64,000 bases of DNA from Erythroxylum novogranatense. Taxonomy: Eukaryota > Streptophyta > Magnoliopsida > Malpighiales > Erythroxylaceae. The notes below the pieces were generated by a model. It was not told where the DNA came from. It worked only from the letters and a program-made list of their open reading frames with translations, and did not search any database. The position numbers were made by a program, and so were the translations under genes. This document shows positions 10,909-22,233 of this stretch, one piece after another (position 1 is the first letter of the stretch; the number at the start of each line of letters is the position of its first letter). Location of the stretch: NCBI GenBank assembly GCA_029891385.1, contig CM057224.1, positions 2,976,001 to 3,040,000 of the forward strand, in the 5' to 3' direction.

Positions 10909-11786
10909 TCAGGTAACCAAAAAAAGTTGCTCCTCTTCTTCAACAACTTGAGCCTCAGCCGAAGAATGACCAGTCTGTTGTTTACAGATTGCCTCGATAT
11001 GGCCCTTCTCATTGCATTTTCTACATATTACATCAGGTCTCTTCCAACATCTGTAAGCCAAATGATTTGACTTACCACAATGGGGACACAGATTGTACTT
11101 GGCATTCTTATTCTTCTCTTGATCAGCATTTTTTATGGATGCTTTATAAGCACCTTCCGAAATATCACCCTTCCTCATCAGGTGTCTCTGCTCCTGTGCC
11201 TGCAACGCAATTACCACCTCAGCTAGCGTTATATTGGGCATGTCTTCGAATTTTCCAGTGAAGCAATAGTTGCTTCATACTTTTCTGGAACAGAGATCAG
11301 CAACTTCTGAATAATTCTTTCATCCTTGAACTCAACATCAAGAACTCTTATTTGATCAGCTAACTGACACAACTTTTTCGCATAAACCTTGATAGACTCA
11401 TCTTCTTTCATCTGGGGTCTATCAAATTCTCTCATAAAATTAAGCACTTTCATATGCTTGACTCTTTCATCTCCCTGGTACTCTTCTTTCAAGAAGTTTC
11501 AGATTTTCTTTGCCGAATCCATCTTCATGATTCATGTAAAAATGGAGGGAGCTAATGCCTGATATAAACACGATCGGGCTCGAGCTTTCTTGGTGACCCT
11601 CTCCCTCAACCACCTCAGTTGAGATATGGTCGCATCCTCTGTCGGCACATCAACTGCGTAATCATCTTCAACAGGTTCCCATAGATCCTGTCCTTGCATG
11701 TAAACTTCCATTTTAATTGTCCAGACTGCGTAACCTTGACCATTGAACACTGGAGGCTGCAGGCCCTGAGGTAAGTTCTCAGCCAT
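10909..11786 (-). pseudogene. Copia-type Gag with two zinc knuckles (decayed)
   Basis: Starts at ATG 11786 and runs to 10909 with two breaks (a stop near 11532 and an overlap or frameshift near 11230-11241). The N-terminus has the DUF4219-type motif YAVWTIKMEVYMQGQDLWEP. The middle is UBN2-like (EEYQGDERVKHMKVLNFMRE, VYAKKLCQLADQIRVLD). The C-terminus has two consecutive CCHC knuckles, CPHCGKSNHLAYRC and CRKCNEKGHIEAIC, both with all four ligands. Full length would be about 290 residues. Gag packages RNA, so this element may once have supplied its own capsid while borrowing Pol. Confidence 0.88.
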
Positions 11787-11895
11787 CTCCGATGAACTTC
11801 TCTAAATCACAGCACTCCAAGATTAATCACCAAACGTCAGATCTTCAAGAAAGCTCCTTACACAATCACCCTCTCACAGGTCCCTCAAGAAATAA

Positions 11896-11910
11896 AGCTC
11901 TGATACCATT
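11896..11910 (-). promoter_or_regulatory. Primer binding site of the gag-only element
   Basis: The minus strand reads AATGGTATCAGAGCT, containing the exact initiator-Met primer site. It directly abuts the LTR at 11911. Confidence 0.85.
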
Positions 11911-12256
11911 TGTAGTTTCTAGCTATCTAACGTTTAAAGACAACCGAAGATTATACAGAAAAGTTTGAGAGAGAAACTAGAGTGAGAAAGCTTTTTACAA
12001 ACAGGGGATAACAGAGTATTATAAACTCAACAATTACTGAGTTTTTTTCTCTTATTGTTCGAAGTGTCTATTACAACTAAGATTGTAAGAGTATTTATAA
12101 CAACTCAATCCTAACTTTTTTCTAACCGTTATTGATTTCTTGACATCTTGATTTCTTGACTTCTTTTATTCTTTACGTTGTCTTTATTACGTTCGTTATT
12201 GCATGGCTGAGAATGTGCGTCCTTTATGTCTGAATTTATGAGACACCGCTACTACA
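11911..12256 (-). repeat. 5' LTR of the gag-only element
   Basis: 346 bp, matched to 10508-10854. It is followed by the right copy of the target duplication GTTCC at 12257-12261. Confidence 0.9.
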
Positions 12257-12261
12257 GTTCC

Positions 12262-13435
12262 CCTTTCTTGATTTATGGAAATCCCTCGTATCAAAAAAAC
12301 CAGCAAGTTTTTGCTTGTGGCCCAAAGCTTCATCGCTAGGTATGAGGTTAAGTTTGTGAATAGTGTTGGATTGGTTGGGCCAAAGAGCTAGTGAGGGAAG
12401 CTAAATGATTGGCTCAGTCCAAAATTATCTTGACAACTGAGTTGACAATGTGGCAATCTGTTGTTGAATTTGGCATTTCTGATGCAGGATTTCTACTACA
12501 CAACGGATTCAACTGGGAACAAGTTGAAGGCGCAAAGAGATTGGGCAAATATGCAGCCAGGAACACATCACCTGACCTTATGGCAAAAGGGAATTCAGCA
12601 ATATTGCTGTTCTTTTAAGGGCAATTGTTAAAATGTTATCCTACATAGCTTTAAAAGGTGATGTTACTTTGTAAACTGGTGCATTAGGCAGTCCCCAAAT
12701 CCTATTGACGAGCTGAAGAGAGGCCAAAACAAACGATCAAAAAGACCAGTATTGCAGGATGCCAAAGCAGAGCATCCATCCGCTTTCTCATTCACCCCAA
12801 GTTGCAGGCATTGCAAATGACCTCAAATTCATTATTTATGAGTACATAGCCTACTCTCAATCTGTCTTCGTTTTCCTGGTGACAGAACACCAGGACAATT
12901 TGATGTTCAGTCCTATAGCTGTCATGGAGGCTGCACTGTTGGATCAGTGGCTGATCCGGACAAGATAGTAGATGGGGCGAAGGGATTAGAAGTTAGATTG
13001 CTCAACTTTCTTGGAATCACAGGCACAAATTCTATGACTACCCTCTTGATGCCGGAAAGTAGAAGGAATCAACCTGTACCAAACTATGAGAGCTAAAGCT
13101 ATACTTTCTGGGATTAAACTGAAACCAATTTAATGTATAGAAGATCCTTAACATTTTGGAATTACAATACACAATTCAATTCGAGCAAAGAATCTCTAAT
13201 TCTCCTTCTGTGAGTTGCATGCTAAGCAATCCTGCTTTTGTTTAGCATGTCTCAATAATCTTGAGTTGCGAGTGAAAGTATATCATTTCAAGCAAAAGAA
13301 CTCAGGATAATAATAACATATAAAGAAAAAGGTTCCTTATATATCTCATTGAAGAACACTTATGATTTGCAGTAGTTATTTACACCTCAATAAGGAAAAG
13401 AAAATGAAAAAAATAATGCACAAAGAATATGTTCC
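12262..13435. other. Unrecognised single-copy-looking DNA, possible gene relic
   Basis: No intact gene. Codon-like stretches occur on the plus strand (open frames at 12409-12618 and 12759-12968) and the composition is less AT-rich than the nearby intergenic DNA. One reads FYYTTDSTGNKLKAQRDWA after an AG at 12487; another near 12890-13060 reads VGSVADPDKIVDGAKGLEV. I do not recognise a family. They could be exons of a degenerate host gene interrupted by the gag-only element, or part of a larger transposon. The part nearest 13436 is the 3' UTR side of the RING-H2 gene. Confidence 0.3.
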
Positions 13436-14167
13436 CTAACCCTCTGTCTCATGATCAGCAATTGGAGTTGAAGAAGAAACATTGTTCGAAGAATCATTGC
13501 TGGTGGCTTGATTTGAATCGTCATTTCTCCTACTGTTACCATTAAGAGAAAAACTGACCCAAATCTCTCTTCCAAGTCTCCTCCTTTCTGCTTCATCTCT
13601 CTTCTTGCCCTCCTCCTCATCCACAGGCATTTCATACCTGCAAACAGGGCATGACCCATGTATCCCCAACCACTTCTCTATACAATTTGCATGAAACCTA
13701 TGCTTGCAGGGCATTTCCTTAGCCACCCCACCAAGTTCCCACTCCTCTAAACATATCACACATTCACCATCTTTAGCTTCACTTTCTCCGATCTCCACAC
13801 TTGGAATGGCCTCTATTGAAGCCTTTGATGCTGGTGGCCGACCATTCTTTGTACCCAAGTCCCTAAGTAAAGAATTCAAGCTTTCAGCTCCTTCAAACAC
13901 CACCATCCCCTGAGTAAAAGGATTGATCAATATGATTCTTTCATTTGGGGTGGTTCTTTGTTGTGTTACCTGAACAGGGTCTTCTGGGTTAGGGCTTGGA
14001 TTCTCCCCCTCGGCAAAGGTTGCAGTGTCCGGTGAGGAAGTGGCGGGGGCGGCGGTGAACCCCAATATGAAGGGTAGAAACAACGACAAGTCTCTATGCC
14101 TGACAAGCCTTTCAAAAAATGATGACAGTTCAGCAAATTCAGGTGCTTGATCTGTCTCAGAAGCCAT
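13436..14167 (-). CDS. RING-H2 finger E3 ubiquitin-protein ligase (RING1/MPSR1-like)
   Basis: A single-exon 243-residue protein from ATG 14167. The RING-H2 domain spans about residues 136-176 with every zinc ligand in C3-H2-C3 order: Cys136, Cys139, Cys154, His156, His159, Cys162, Cys173 and Cys176. Trp166 follows the sixth ligand at the usual E2-contact position. The N-terminus (residues 1-45) has a hydrophobic patch (FLPFILGF) but no convincing signal peptide or membrane span, and the middle and C-terminal tail are low complexity. Intronless plant RING-H2 proteins of this type (RING1-like and MPSR1-like) act with E2 enzymes to ubiquitinate cytosolic substrates; the substrate here is unknown. 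A TATA-like TTATATCC lies on the minus strand at about 14322-14330, some 155 bp upstream of the ATG. The frame is intact and looks functional. Confidence 0.92.
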   Translation of the reverse strand: MASETDQAPEFAELSSFFERLVRHRDLSLFLPFILGFTAAPATSSPDTATFAEGENPSPNPEDPVQVTQQRTTPNERIILINPFTQGMVVFEGAESLNSLLRDLGTKNGRPPASKASIEAIPSVEIGESEAKDGECVICLEEWELGGVAKEMPCKHRFHANCIEKWLGIHGSCPVCRYEMPVDEEEGKKRDEAERRRLGREIWVSFSLNGNSRRNDDSNQATSNDSSNNVSSSTPIADHETEG

Positions 14168-15025
14168 GAATTAAGAAGTAGTGGATCAAAGACTGAAACT
14201 TTACTTCAAATTCAGAGAAAGGCAGAAACTTTGCTGCAAATTTGAGAGAAAGAAGCAGAAAGGAGGAGCCTTTGTATGGTAGAAGGAAGATAATGAGATG
14301 TTAGGAGGAAGGGGAATGGGAAGGATATAAGGGGAACAGGTGAGAGCCCACATCAACACTGGAAGGTTGTGGAAAGATCTGGAATTTGTGTATGTGTTTG
14401 AGTTTGAGGTTGAGTTTGAATTTGAGTTTGGAACCTCTATTAATTAAATTGATTGGCATGACAAGAAAAGTAATACCTACCTTCTTTTGTTTTCCCTACA
14501 TCTTCAGTTCCTGTTATTTGATGGTTATCCTTTCATCCAAGAGAAGATATTTTAAGGAAAGTGGACAACTTGTGACTTGTATTTTATGTATTTATATAAT
14601 ATTAGTCGACAGTTTTTGTCTATGTTGAAAGTCCTGGAAATCAAGGAACTTTGAGGTAAAAGGACAAAGAAATGATAGTGATGATTAAAGCTGTATATAT
14701 AATATATGTACTTATAAAACAAGCACAGCTTCAAGTTTACGTGTAAAATATAAAAATAAAATTAAGTATAATTGATAATATTTATAAAACGAAGAGGGCA
14801 ACTTTATATAATATATGTAATTATAATTAATTTTGTGTTTTGAGCTTTAAAAGAATTATAAAATTTATTATTATTCTAAAATTTCATAACAAAATTTTCT
14901 ATATTTTTAATAAAGGCGTGAGAATTTTTTTATTTTCTTTTGGAAGCTATTAAGTTTGTTGAGAGGAGATTTGATAGATAGCGATCTTAATTTGAAATTT
15001 GCAATAAGCCTATAAATTTTAAGAG
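14168..15025. other. RING-H2 promoter/5' UTR side and AT-rich intergenic DNA
   Basis: The first 200 bp should hold the RING-H2 5' UTR and promoter. A short (TTTGAG)n-like microsatellite lies at about 14390-14440. From 14640 on the DNA is strongly AT-rich with no gene signal. Confidence 0.5.
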
Positions 15026-15460
15026 AAGGAAAGTTAGACCACATATAAGTTTAAACAAGAAAAATTGACAATAAACTTATATGTTAGTCTTCTTTCTCCT
15101 ATTTTTTCATTATGAAACACTTATATGTGGGTATTCTCAACACTACCTTCAAGTACAATTGAGATTGTATATCCAAATTATTCTTGAAATAAACACAACG
15201 ATAACCGGATCGGTAGTTAGAAGTGTATATCCGCATGCATAACCTGAAAATAAGTAATTCGAACCAAATCTGTTCTGACACTATGTGAAATTTAGAATGA
15301 ACCTATGAATCCACACAAGAAGGAAAGTTAGACCACATATAAATTCAAGTGAGGTTTCATTCTAAAATCAATTGACAATAAATAAAGTAGTCTATTAGAC
15401 TTATATGTTAGTCTTCTTTCTCCTTTTTTTCTAATATAGGACACTCGCATGTGAATATCA
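15026..15460. repeat. Imperfect direct duplication, about 294 bp apart
   Basis: AAGGAAAGTTAGACCACATAT starts at 15026 and again at 15320. Both copies continue through similar text: ATTGACAATAAA, ATATGTTAGTCTTCTTTCTCC and a later GGACACTCGCATGTGAATAT-like stretch. The copies differ by small indels. This may be a local tandem duplication or two LTR fragments; no coding sequence is attached. Confidence 0.6.
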
Positions 15461-18148
15461 TGAACATTTCTATGTTTCAAAACCTGCAAGTTTTGACTTA
15501 AGCGTTCTGCTTTCTTCACTTTATTTTCTTTTTGAACAGATTTACATCTTACTTTGTTTAAAACAATTATCTGAAAAGGAAGTGCAAAAACTCAAAACAA
15601 AAGAAGGCTAAAAAAGTAGTTCCATTCATCCAGCTTGAAATCAACCTGCAATTTATTAAATGTATGGAAATCTTCTGTGTCTATTCTTACTGTCTATTGA
15701 TAACAGATAAGGGAAAGTAGCAGTGGTTTATGGTCTAAAGTTAAAAGTCGCTATTAAAAGAGATAGCAATGAGGCTTAGAGATACTGGGGTGACCAATTC
15801 CATGAGGTTCTTTGATTGCAAGAAGATATGATAGCTTTTTATCCTTTTTCATGTTGAGGAATTGTAAGGATTCATCTACAAAAGTCTGATCCCTTCTATA
15901 TGTTGTAGAAGGAAACAAGATGACAAATCCAAAGAATAGGTGCTTAGAGGCTCTGCCATTGCTTTCGTTTTACCTCTAAGAGAAAGTAGGGAATTGAAAG
16001 CTTCAAATTTGGTTTAGATGGTTGGAGAGGGTGAACTATTGGAGTTTTTATGTAAAGATTCCCTATTTAGAGACAAAATACTTAAAATAAGGTTTAAAGG
16101 GTATTTAAAGATTCTTTTCTTTTTCTCATACCATATTGAACTGACACAAAACATTAATAATTAAGGAAGGAGGAGAACGGGGAGGAGGATTTCGTATAGT
16201 AGTGTTGAGAAAGTCAAGTATCAAAGAAGGATGAAGGAATCCAAGTAAGGTTATAGTTTTGAATACATGTATTCCATATTTAAGAAAAAAAATTTATAAT
16301 CATAAGTTTCGGGTTGAGAGGAGCAAAGAGGACATAGATTAGAAGTTGGTCGTTTACGTGATGAAAGCGACCCATAGTGCTCAGTTTATGGATGATAGCA
16401 AGCTAGAAGATGAAGCAGTGACGAGAAATTTACTGTTTATACTAGATTAGGTGGTACCATTGAATAGTACATGAGCGGGATGGTTGAAAATATTAAGGGA
16501 AAGTGAGGAGGTTGTCAATGATATCATAGAGTTCCCTGCACTTAGCAAGGGATCGTGTGGATTTTATAGGCCAATGGTAAGAGTTATTACGGATTATTGC
16601 AGGAATCTTAACATGTAAAGGCATATCACATATGCATGAATTATGGGCAATTATAGGAGATAAGGCTCTTATAAGGGGAGCAGAGGATGCCATGAATCAT
16701 TTTGTAAGCTATTAGAGTTTCCATCACTAAAAAAAAAAAACTGACAAGAAATTTCCAATGGTTAGGGTAAACTTGTTTCAAAAGGTTGAATTATCAATCT
16801 CAAGGGTTCCCAGTCGCAGGTCCGACTATTGTTGGAGGAATAAATCACGGTCTAATCTTAATCAGCTCCCTAATAGAGTGATCAGGGTAAACTTGTTATC
16901 AAAGGAGGTACTTCAGGCAATAAAAGAGTTAGCGTTTAAAGAGATTAACACTTTAGCTTTTAAAGATTCTCAAAATCGCTTAGGATTTTAGAAAGAATAT
17001 TAAGGGACGAACTGCTTGCTTTATAAAATAACGAGATGTTATATGCAAAGATAAGGTTGATTAGTTGGTAGAATAGTATTTCTAGTAGTGTTGGAAGGAA
17101 GGTTAAGGCTGATAATAAAAAAGTGTGGCTATCAGAAATCCCCTTGTATCGGGCCATGCTTGCTTTTAAAGTGCCTTGTGGGTTTCGCATTAATGAGTAT
17201 GGAGAAGGAAAGTGTAGTAATATATTCAAATATTCAATTGATAAAGAGAAGAGGATAACCCTAGGCATTTGATGATATCGTCCTGATGAATGATGCCAAA
17301 GATCCTTTTAGGTCTACTTTAATAATGCACTTATTGTGGTCTTTTTTTTTTGTTGATAATAATCTGTAAGGATTTCTCAAGTTAAAAGGATATTATCACC
17401 TCCTCTTGAAAAATCGGGATCCAACCGGATCCGATCTTAATCGTAGCAGAATAATTACAATTATTTTTTATATTTTGATTTCTCAAAAATAAGATCACTT
17501 TAATTCTATAAAAATGATTAATACATAAAATCATAAATTATAATAAAACATAATCTTAATTTGTACCTTATTCTAAAACTTAATTATATTCTTATTGTAT
17601 CTCTCAATCTGCTTTCAAAATTGATCCATTTTAATTATCATAGCCACACAAATATTGGATCTTTAATAATATCTATAGAATAGGTTGAGAGACTTTGTAA
17701 CTCTCACAGAGAAGTTAAGTAAGAAATGCTAATTTCATTGAGCTTAAGTCTATTTATAATAATTTTTTGGACGTTTTAGTAATTTAATTAAAATTTAATT
17801 AGAATTAGAATTAATTAAATATCAATTATCCTCAAATAATATTCAATATCTCATATTGATATTTATTTATTAAATATCTCCAATTTAATTATAAAATTTT
17901 TCAAATTTTATAATCAAATCTAACTTGATTAAAATATCTTTGTTTTCTTCAACTCATTTTTATATGAGATCTATTATATTCTTAAATATGTTGATAAAGA
18001 TTATAAATATCATCATAATTTACCATTAGAATTAAATAAATATTAGTCAAAATTATTTTGATATTTCTAAATATTTGGATGATTCATGATGCACTACAAA
18101 ATGTTTAACAACTTCATTCTGCAACAGTTTTAGTCTTCTCCTACACAT
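15461..18148. other. Intergenic DNA between the RING-H2 and RNase genes
   Basis: No supported gene. 15700-17340 has mid-range composition and short, stop-riddled open stretches on both strands (for example 16758-16991 plus) and may be an old degenerate transposon, but I see no diagnostic motif. 17400-18090 is very AT-rich and begins with GGGATCCAACCGGATCCGAT, resembling LTR-type repeats; no partner copy was found in the window. Confidence 0.35.
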
Positions 18149-19275
18149 CTAAAAGGTAGGAAACTCGATCTCCGAATCACATTGTCCTTTTGGAAACACT
18201 GGACATTCGATCAGATTTGATCCTGAGGTATCTACACACAGGTAAACTTGGTAGAGCTGGCTGTTGCCTGATTTATCAGAATTGCACTCTATCCATGGTG
18301 TATATCCAACTTTTCCTTTTATTGCGGTTTTAATATCTGTCAAGCTGTATCTACTCCCATCTGGGTGGATTCCTGTCACATTTTTTTATCCCAACAATGT
18401 GAACTGTTCAGTGCAGATCAAAATCAGAACTCTACAGTTTTACAATCAAGACTTTAATCAAACATTCATGATTCGTTTACTGCAATTATAACCCTGATGA
18501 GTGAGCTAAGGGATGGTGAGTTATTCATGGTCTTTAGATATAAATCTGTAATCTTTATCAAAAAGGTGGAACCTTGGTGTAGTGGGTATGATTTACCTGC
18601 GCTCCGTAGAGCTAGGAGAAGGTTTACTTGCTGCTTCAATTGAAGTGCTGCTGCAAAGTAGGCATGCTGGTCCAGGACTGACTCTGAGCATGTCCCATGC
18701 TTTTCCCATTCGTGTGACCAGAAGTTAGTACCATCGTTACTGGGACAAGCTAGTGTTGGCCAGTTCTTTTGCAAGCTGCTAATTAGATCAGAAATCTGAA
18801 AAAAAAAAAAAAGAGGAAAATAATGCTACATTTTCAAGTAATTGACATTTTTGGACAGGAAAAAGAATCAGAAAGCACGAAAGATTGATTTTCAGATGTG
18901 CAAATTCTTGCAGGTAATACCTCATTCTTGTTGAACGGGCTATTGGGATCACAATTTGATGGATATGAGTCATCTTTGTTATTAGGCCAAAGTCCATGAA
19001 TGCCAAAATCAGCTGCTGGTTTTCCTGTACTTGGATAGCAGCAACTGTTCTGTGAATCACAATATGATCCTGGCCACTACTTGTCAAAACAAAATACAAA
19101 CTTGAGATGAACCACCCATTATAACACAGACGACATGAAGTCTGAAAGAATCACTTAATCCTGTATAACTCACCTGTTGAACAAAGTAGTAGAAATCAAA
19201 ATCTTGTGAAACACAAAGGACTGAAAGGGACAAGATTACCAATAGCTTGATCAAAACTGAACTGTAGGACTTCAT
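18149..19275 (-). CDS. S-like T2-family ribonuclease (RNS1-type), four exons
   Basis: Exons on the minus strand are 19275-19174, 19076-18921, 18795-18597 and 18372-18149. All introns are GT-AG, and the joined coding length is 681 bp (226 residues). The protein starts with a signal peptide (LLVILSLSVLCVS), so it is secretory or vacuolar. The mature part has DFYYFVQQ, then the first catalytic box FGIHGLWPN and the second box HEWEKHGTC, both with their active-site His. Cys residues for the conserved disulfides are present (CCYP, TLACPS, the C-terminal CVD and ECPVF). T2 RNases cleave single-stranded RNA via 2',3'-cyclic phosphates. The RNS1 class acts in phosphate scavenging, senescence and wounding rather than self-incompatibility, and the sequence matches that class in length and C-terminus. 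The gene appears intact. Confidence 0.93.
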
Positions 19276-19347
19276 CTTCTTCTTTATTTCTCTGAGTTGA
19301 TTCTAACGTGACCCTAGAGATTTTCAACTGTGGCTTGCCAGTGATTT

Positions 19348-19360
19348 GTATTTATAGGCC
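19348..19360 (-). promoter_or_regulatory. TATA box of the T2 ribonuclease gene
   Basis: The minus strand reads GGCCTATAAATAC, a canonical plant TATAAATA box about 75 bp upstream of the ATG at 19275. That leaves a short 5' UTR of roughly 45 bases. Confidence 0.7.
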
Positions 19361-20163
19361 TAGAGAGAAAGTCGATGTGCACGGTATCATTGACGGGATC
19401 ATCACACTGTTTTCGTGTGACTTGTTCCTCACATTTGTCTTGAGTCGGCTTCTGGATTAGCTGTGCAGGATCTTATTCGTCAGAATCCATAAGGAAATGA
19501 AACGAGAACAAAACTGTAATCAATGCTTGACTTCAGCCTTAATTCCTAGTTCAAGTCCTTTTCAATTGTAGAGCTTCTATAATGACGTAAAAAGGAAAAA
19601 GTCTGTATTAGGCATTAAATCATATGCTTTTCTTCAGCCTCTAGAAAGTTGTCAAATGGATGTATATGGTCTGTCACAAGTTTTTCAGTGATGAATCAAA
19701 TATATTGACATTTGTAGAATCATAATTTGGTGGAGAATTTGAGGAAATCACTCTATTTTATTAAATCAATCATTTGTTTTTACTAATCAAATCTTAACAT
19801 TGTTAACGATGAGACTGCAATTAATTAATTTTCTAAATCTCCATATAAAATATTCCAACCCTTAATTAGTTGAGTAGTCTAATACTTATTTATTGTGAAA
19901 GTAGTTATGTTAGAGGCTGAAGTCGTTTTTAGACAAGCATAAAAGTAGTGAGGGTGATGAGCACATTCGTGGCCATTTGCTTGTCTTGGCTTAACAATTT
20001 CAGTTCCTTTCACATTGACTAGCAGCAATCTAAAAATCATCCCTTGCACACCATCAAAGATTTTTCTTTCTTCCGGACCAAACATGATTTTCCAGGTGTT
20101 GAAACTGAAAATTTCAATGAGCGTTTTCTTTTATCCCTGGAATCAAAACCAAAGGATGTATAT
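19361..20163. other. RNase upstream region and unrecognised flank of the Tat insertion
   Basis: Up to about 19700 this is probably RNase promoter DNA. A minus-strand open stretch at 19879-20085, preceded by an open frame back to about 20160, begins with MFGPEERKIFDGV. I do not recognise it and it carries no start context or splice pattern that convinces me. The DNA then meets the TATAT target site of the Tat element at 20159-20163. Confidence 0.35.
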
Positions 20164-20565
20164 TGGTCGGGTTGACCGTGTTGGGCCCGGATCTAGTCAA
20201 GACGACCCATGGGCCGATTGGTCCAATCATCGAAGATCAGTCATGCGCCTAAAGCCCATGTCCCCTTTCGGCCCATCGGTGAAAAGAGTCTCCCATGCAA
20301 ACACGTAAAGACCTAAACCTAACTGCAAAACTATATAAAAGGTATTATTCTCCTATAATCGAGGTACGAGATCATAACCTAATTTGTTTTCTCTACATTC
20401 ATCGTCCCACCTTCACCGTAAAACTCACTGGCGTCGGAGGGCTAATCGACACAACCCCCGACGAGCCTTCCTTGTTTTGTGTATATTCACGCCGAGGAAC
20501 AACGCGAAGGTTGCCAACTCATGGATCCAACGGAACGCACTGCTCAAATGAATCCGGCAGAACCA
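20164..20565 (+). repeat. 5' LTR of the Tat element
   Basis: 402 bp. It starts TGGTCGGG and ends GAACCA just before the primer site. A TATATAAAAG promoter motif lies at 20331-20340. It matches 29623-30037 with many point changes and small indels. Confidence 0.9.
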
Positions 20566-20567
20566 AT

Positions 20568-20584
20568 TGGCGCCACCGTGGGGC
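20568..20584 (+). promoter_or_regulatory. Primer binding site of the Tat element
   Basis: TGGCGCCACCGTGGGGC lies two bases inside the 5' LTR. TGGCGCC-type primer sites are usual in plant Tat/Athila elements. I cannot decide the exact primer tRNA from sequence alone. Confidence 0.7.
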
Positions 20585-20689
20585 CCGACTTCCGGGAACC
20601 ACGTCCAGAACCACACAAATCAGCCAAGCGGCGGCGACGAATCTTGATGTGGCCGTCGCGCCCCGGCGATCTGTAATCTGGGGTTTGCA

Positions 20690-22233
20690 AATGCCGCAAT
20701 TATCTGCCGCACCGCACGCGTCTCCGACGGAATCCTCGATCCTAACGATCAACAAAGAACCTCAAACCTTGGAACAGGGAAGAGCGAGCGTGGTCAGGAG
20801 GATAATGTCGCACCAAGACACACCCGAATCTTCAACACCGATCGGGTATAGAACCTATTCCATACCAAGACTCCGTCCCGACTGTAAACAGATCGAGAAG
20901 CGGCCGATCTGTTGATTCGCCAGATCCTGCGGTCAGTGGCAAATGGCAAGAATAAAGAGACGTTCTGCGACAGTCAGTCGACAAACCAAAGATGATGACC
21001 GATCGCCACCGCACACAAAACCTAGAAAAATTGTGGACGATCGGATTAACGCGGCTATGAAGCTTCCGTCCGCATCACCGACGCAAGATCTGACTCTCAC
21101 TTTACTCCGGAGATCTTGGATAGCCTCCCAAAGACCCGACACAAAAATACCGACCCGAGAAGTACACCGGAAGACCAGACCCTGGACTACTCGCAAGACT
21201 TCCATCCACGATGAACCTACATCAGGTCCCTGACGCTATCCAATGTAAGGCTTTCGCACGCCTTTCAAGAGGAGTTCGGCGATGGTTCAACAACTTGCCC
21301 TCGGTGTATCACTTGTTTCAAGATTTCAAGGAGTTATTCTGAATCGATTCGCCACGAGTAAGCGAATCGCAGAAGACAACTTTGAAGGTGATGCAACTCA
21401 CCCAAGGAGGAATGAGAGTTCATGGAGTTCATCACCCGGCTCAACAATGAAGCGGTCGAGGTTTCCGACCTCACTTACTCGTCCATCTTGGCCAGGCCAT
21501 GAACAATACGAGGACGAGGAGTTCAAGAAATCATTAGCCCTCGATCAGCCCGATCTGCTTAGAAATAAGAAGGCGCGTACGGTACATTCACCAAGAAGTC
21601 TGAAAAAACGAGGCGTCGGACGGATGATCGCCGCCAAATGATAGGGCGGGCAATTCGCCTGGCGACAAAAAAGTCACGGTTGAGAAGGCCAAATGATCGA
21701 CGAGGATATCGGCAGAGTTCACTCCACTAAACAAGACATATCTTGAAATCTTGGCGGTGTGAGAGCGGATGGGGAAACTATCCGAGAGCCTAAAAATGAA
21801 GACCCTTATAAGGACAGAACCCCAACTTATATTGCGTTTCCACGAGAGGTTGGTCACGATCGGAAAATTGCTGGCGGTTAAAAAAAGAGATCGAACTCCT
21901 CATTCAAAAGGGAAGGTTAGGCCGGTTCGTGAAACACGAACAAAATGCCGATCACAGAACGGGTCGGACAGACAATAGACGACCGCCCTGGAATCGAAAT
22001 GACATAAATGAACGGCGACAGAACACAAATACAGATGACCGACGAGAAGAGAGAGGGCGGTCAAGGGAAAGGAACGATGGAAATGCTGGGTAGCAAGAAG
22101 ACCGACCGGCTGGGGTCATCAATACGATATTCGGCAGAAATGCAGCCGGGGGATCCACCACTAAAGGAAGAAAAAGATATGCCAAACAGGTCGACAAAGA
22201 CTCATACACCAAAAAGCCGAAGGAGAGCGACGG
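20690..22233 (+). pseudogene. Tat element gag region (decayed)
   Basis: Pieces of gag can be read in shifting frames. The N-terminal region lies at about 20690-21180. The conserved retrotransposon-gag core at about 21150-21480 begins with KYTGRPDPG and continues with DAIQCKAFARLSRGVRRWF, LPSVYHLFQDFKELF, LNRFATSKR and LMEFITRLNNEAVEV. A basic, degenerate stretch leads up to protease. Several stops and frameshifts interrupt it. Confidence 0.78.

Larger units (their letters stand above)
10508..12256 (-). mobile_element. Gag-only LTR retrotransposon (TR-GAG-like, copia-type), with TSD
   Basis: A complete 1749-bp element with two LTRs (10508-10854 and 11911-12256), TG/CA ends (TGTAG...CTACA) and a perfect 5-bp target duplication GTTCC at 10503-10507 and 12257-12261. 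On the minus strand it carries a PBS next to the 5' LTR, one gag region, and a purine tract (AAGGAGGAGA) before the 3' LTR. Gag fills the interior; only about 54 bp separate the gag stop from the 3' LTR, so there is no room for protease, integrase or RT. It must have been mobilised in trans by a related copia. Confidence 0.9.

Noticed and set aside
20295..20915. A 206-codon plus-strand ORF starting inside the Tat 5' LTR
   Set aside because: It runs through the LTR, primer site and gag 5' region in one frame by chance; a transcript starting in the LTR would not use it, and only its last part overlaps gag-like sequence.
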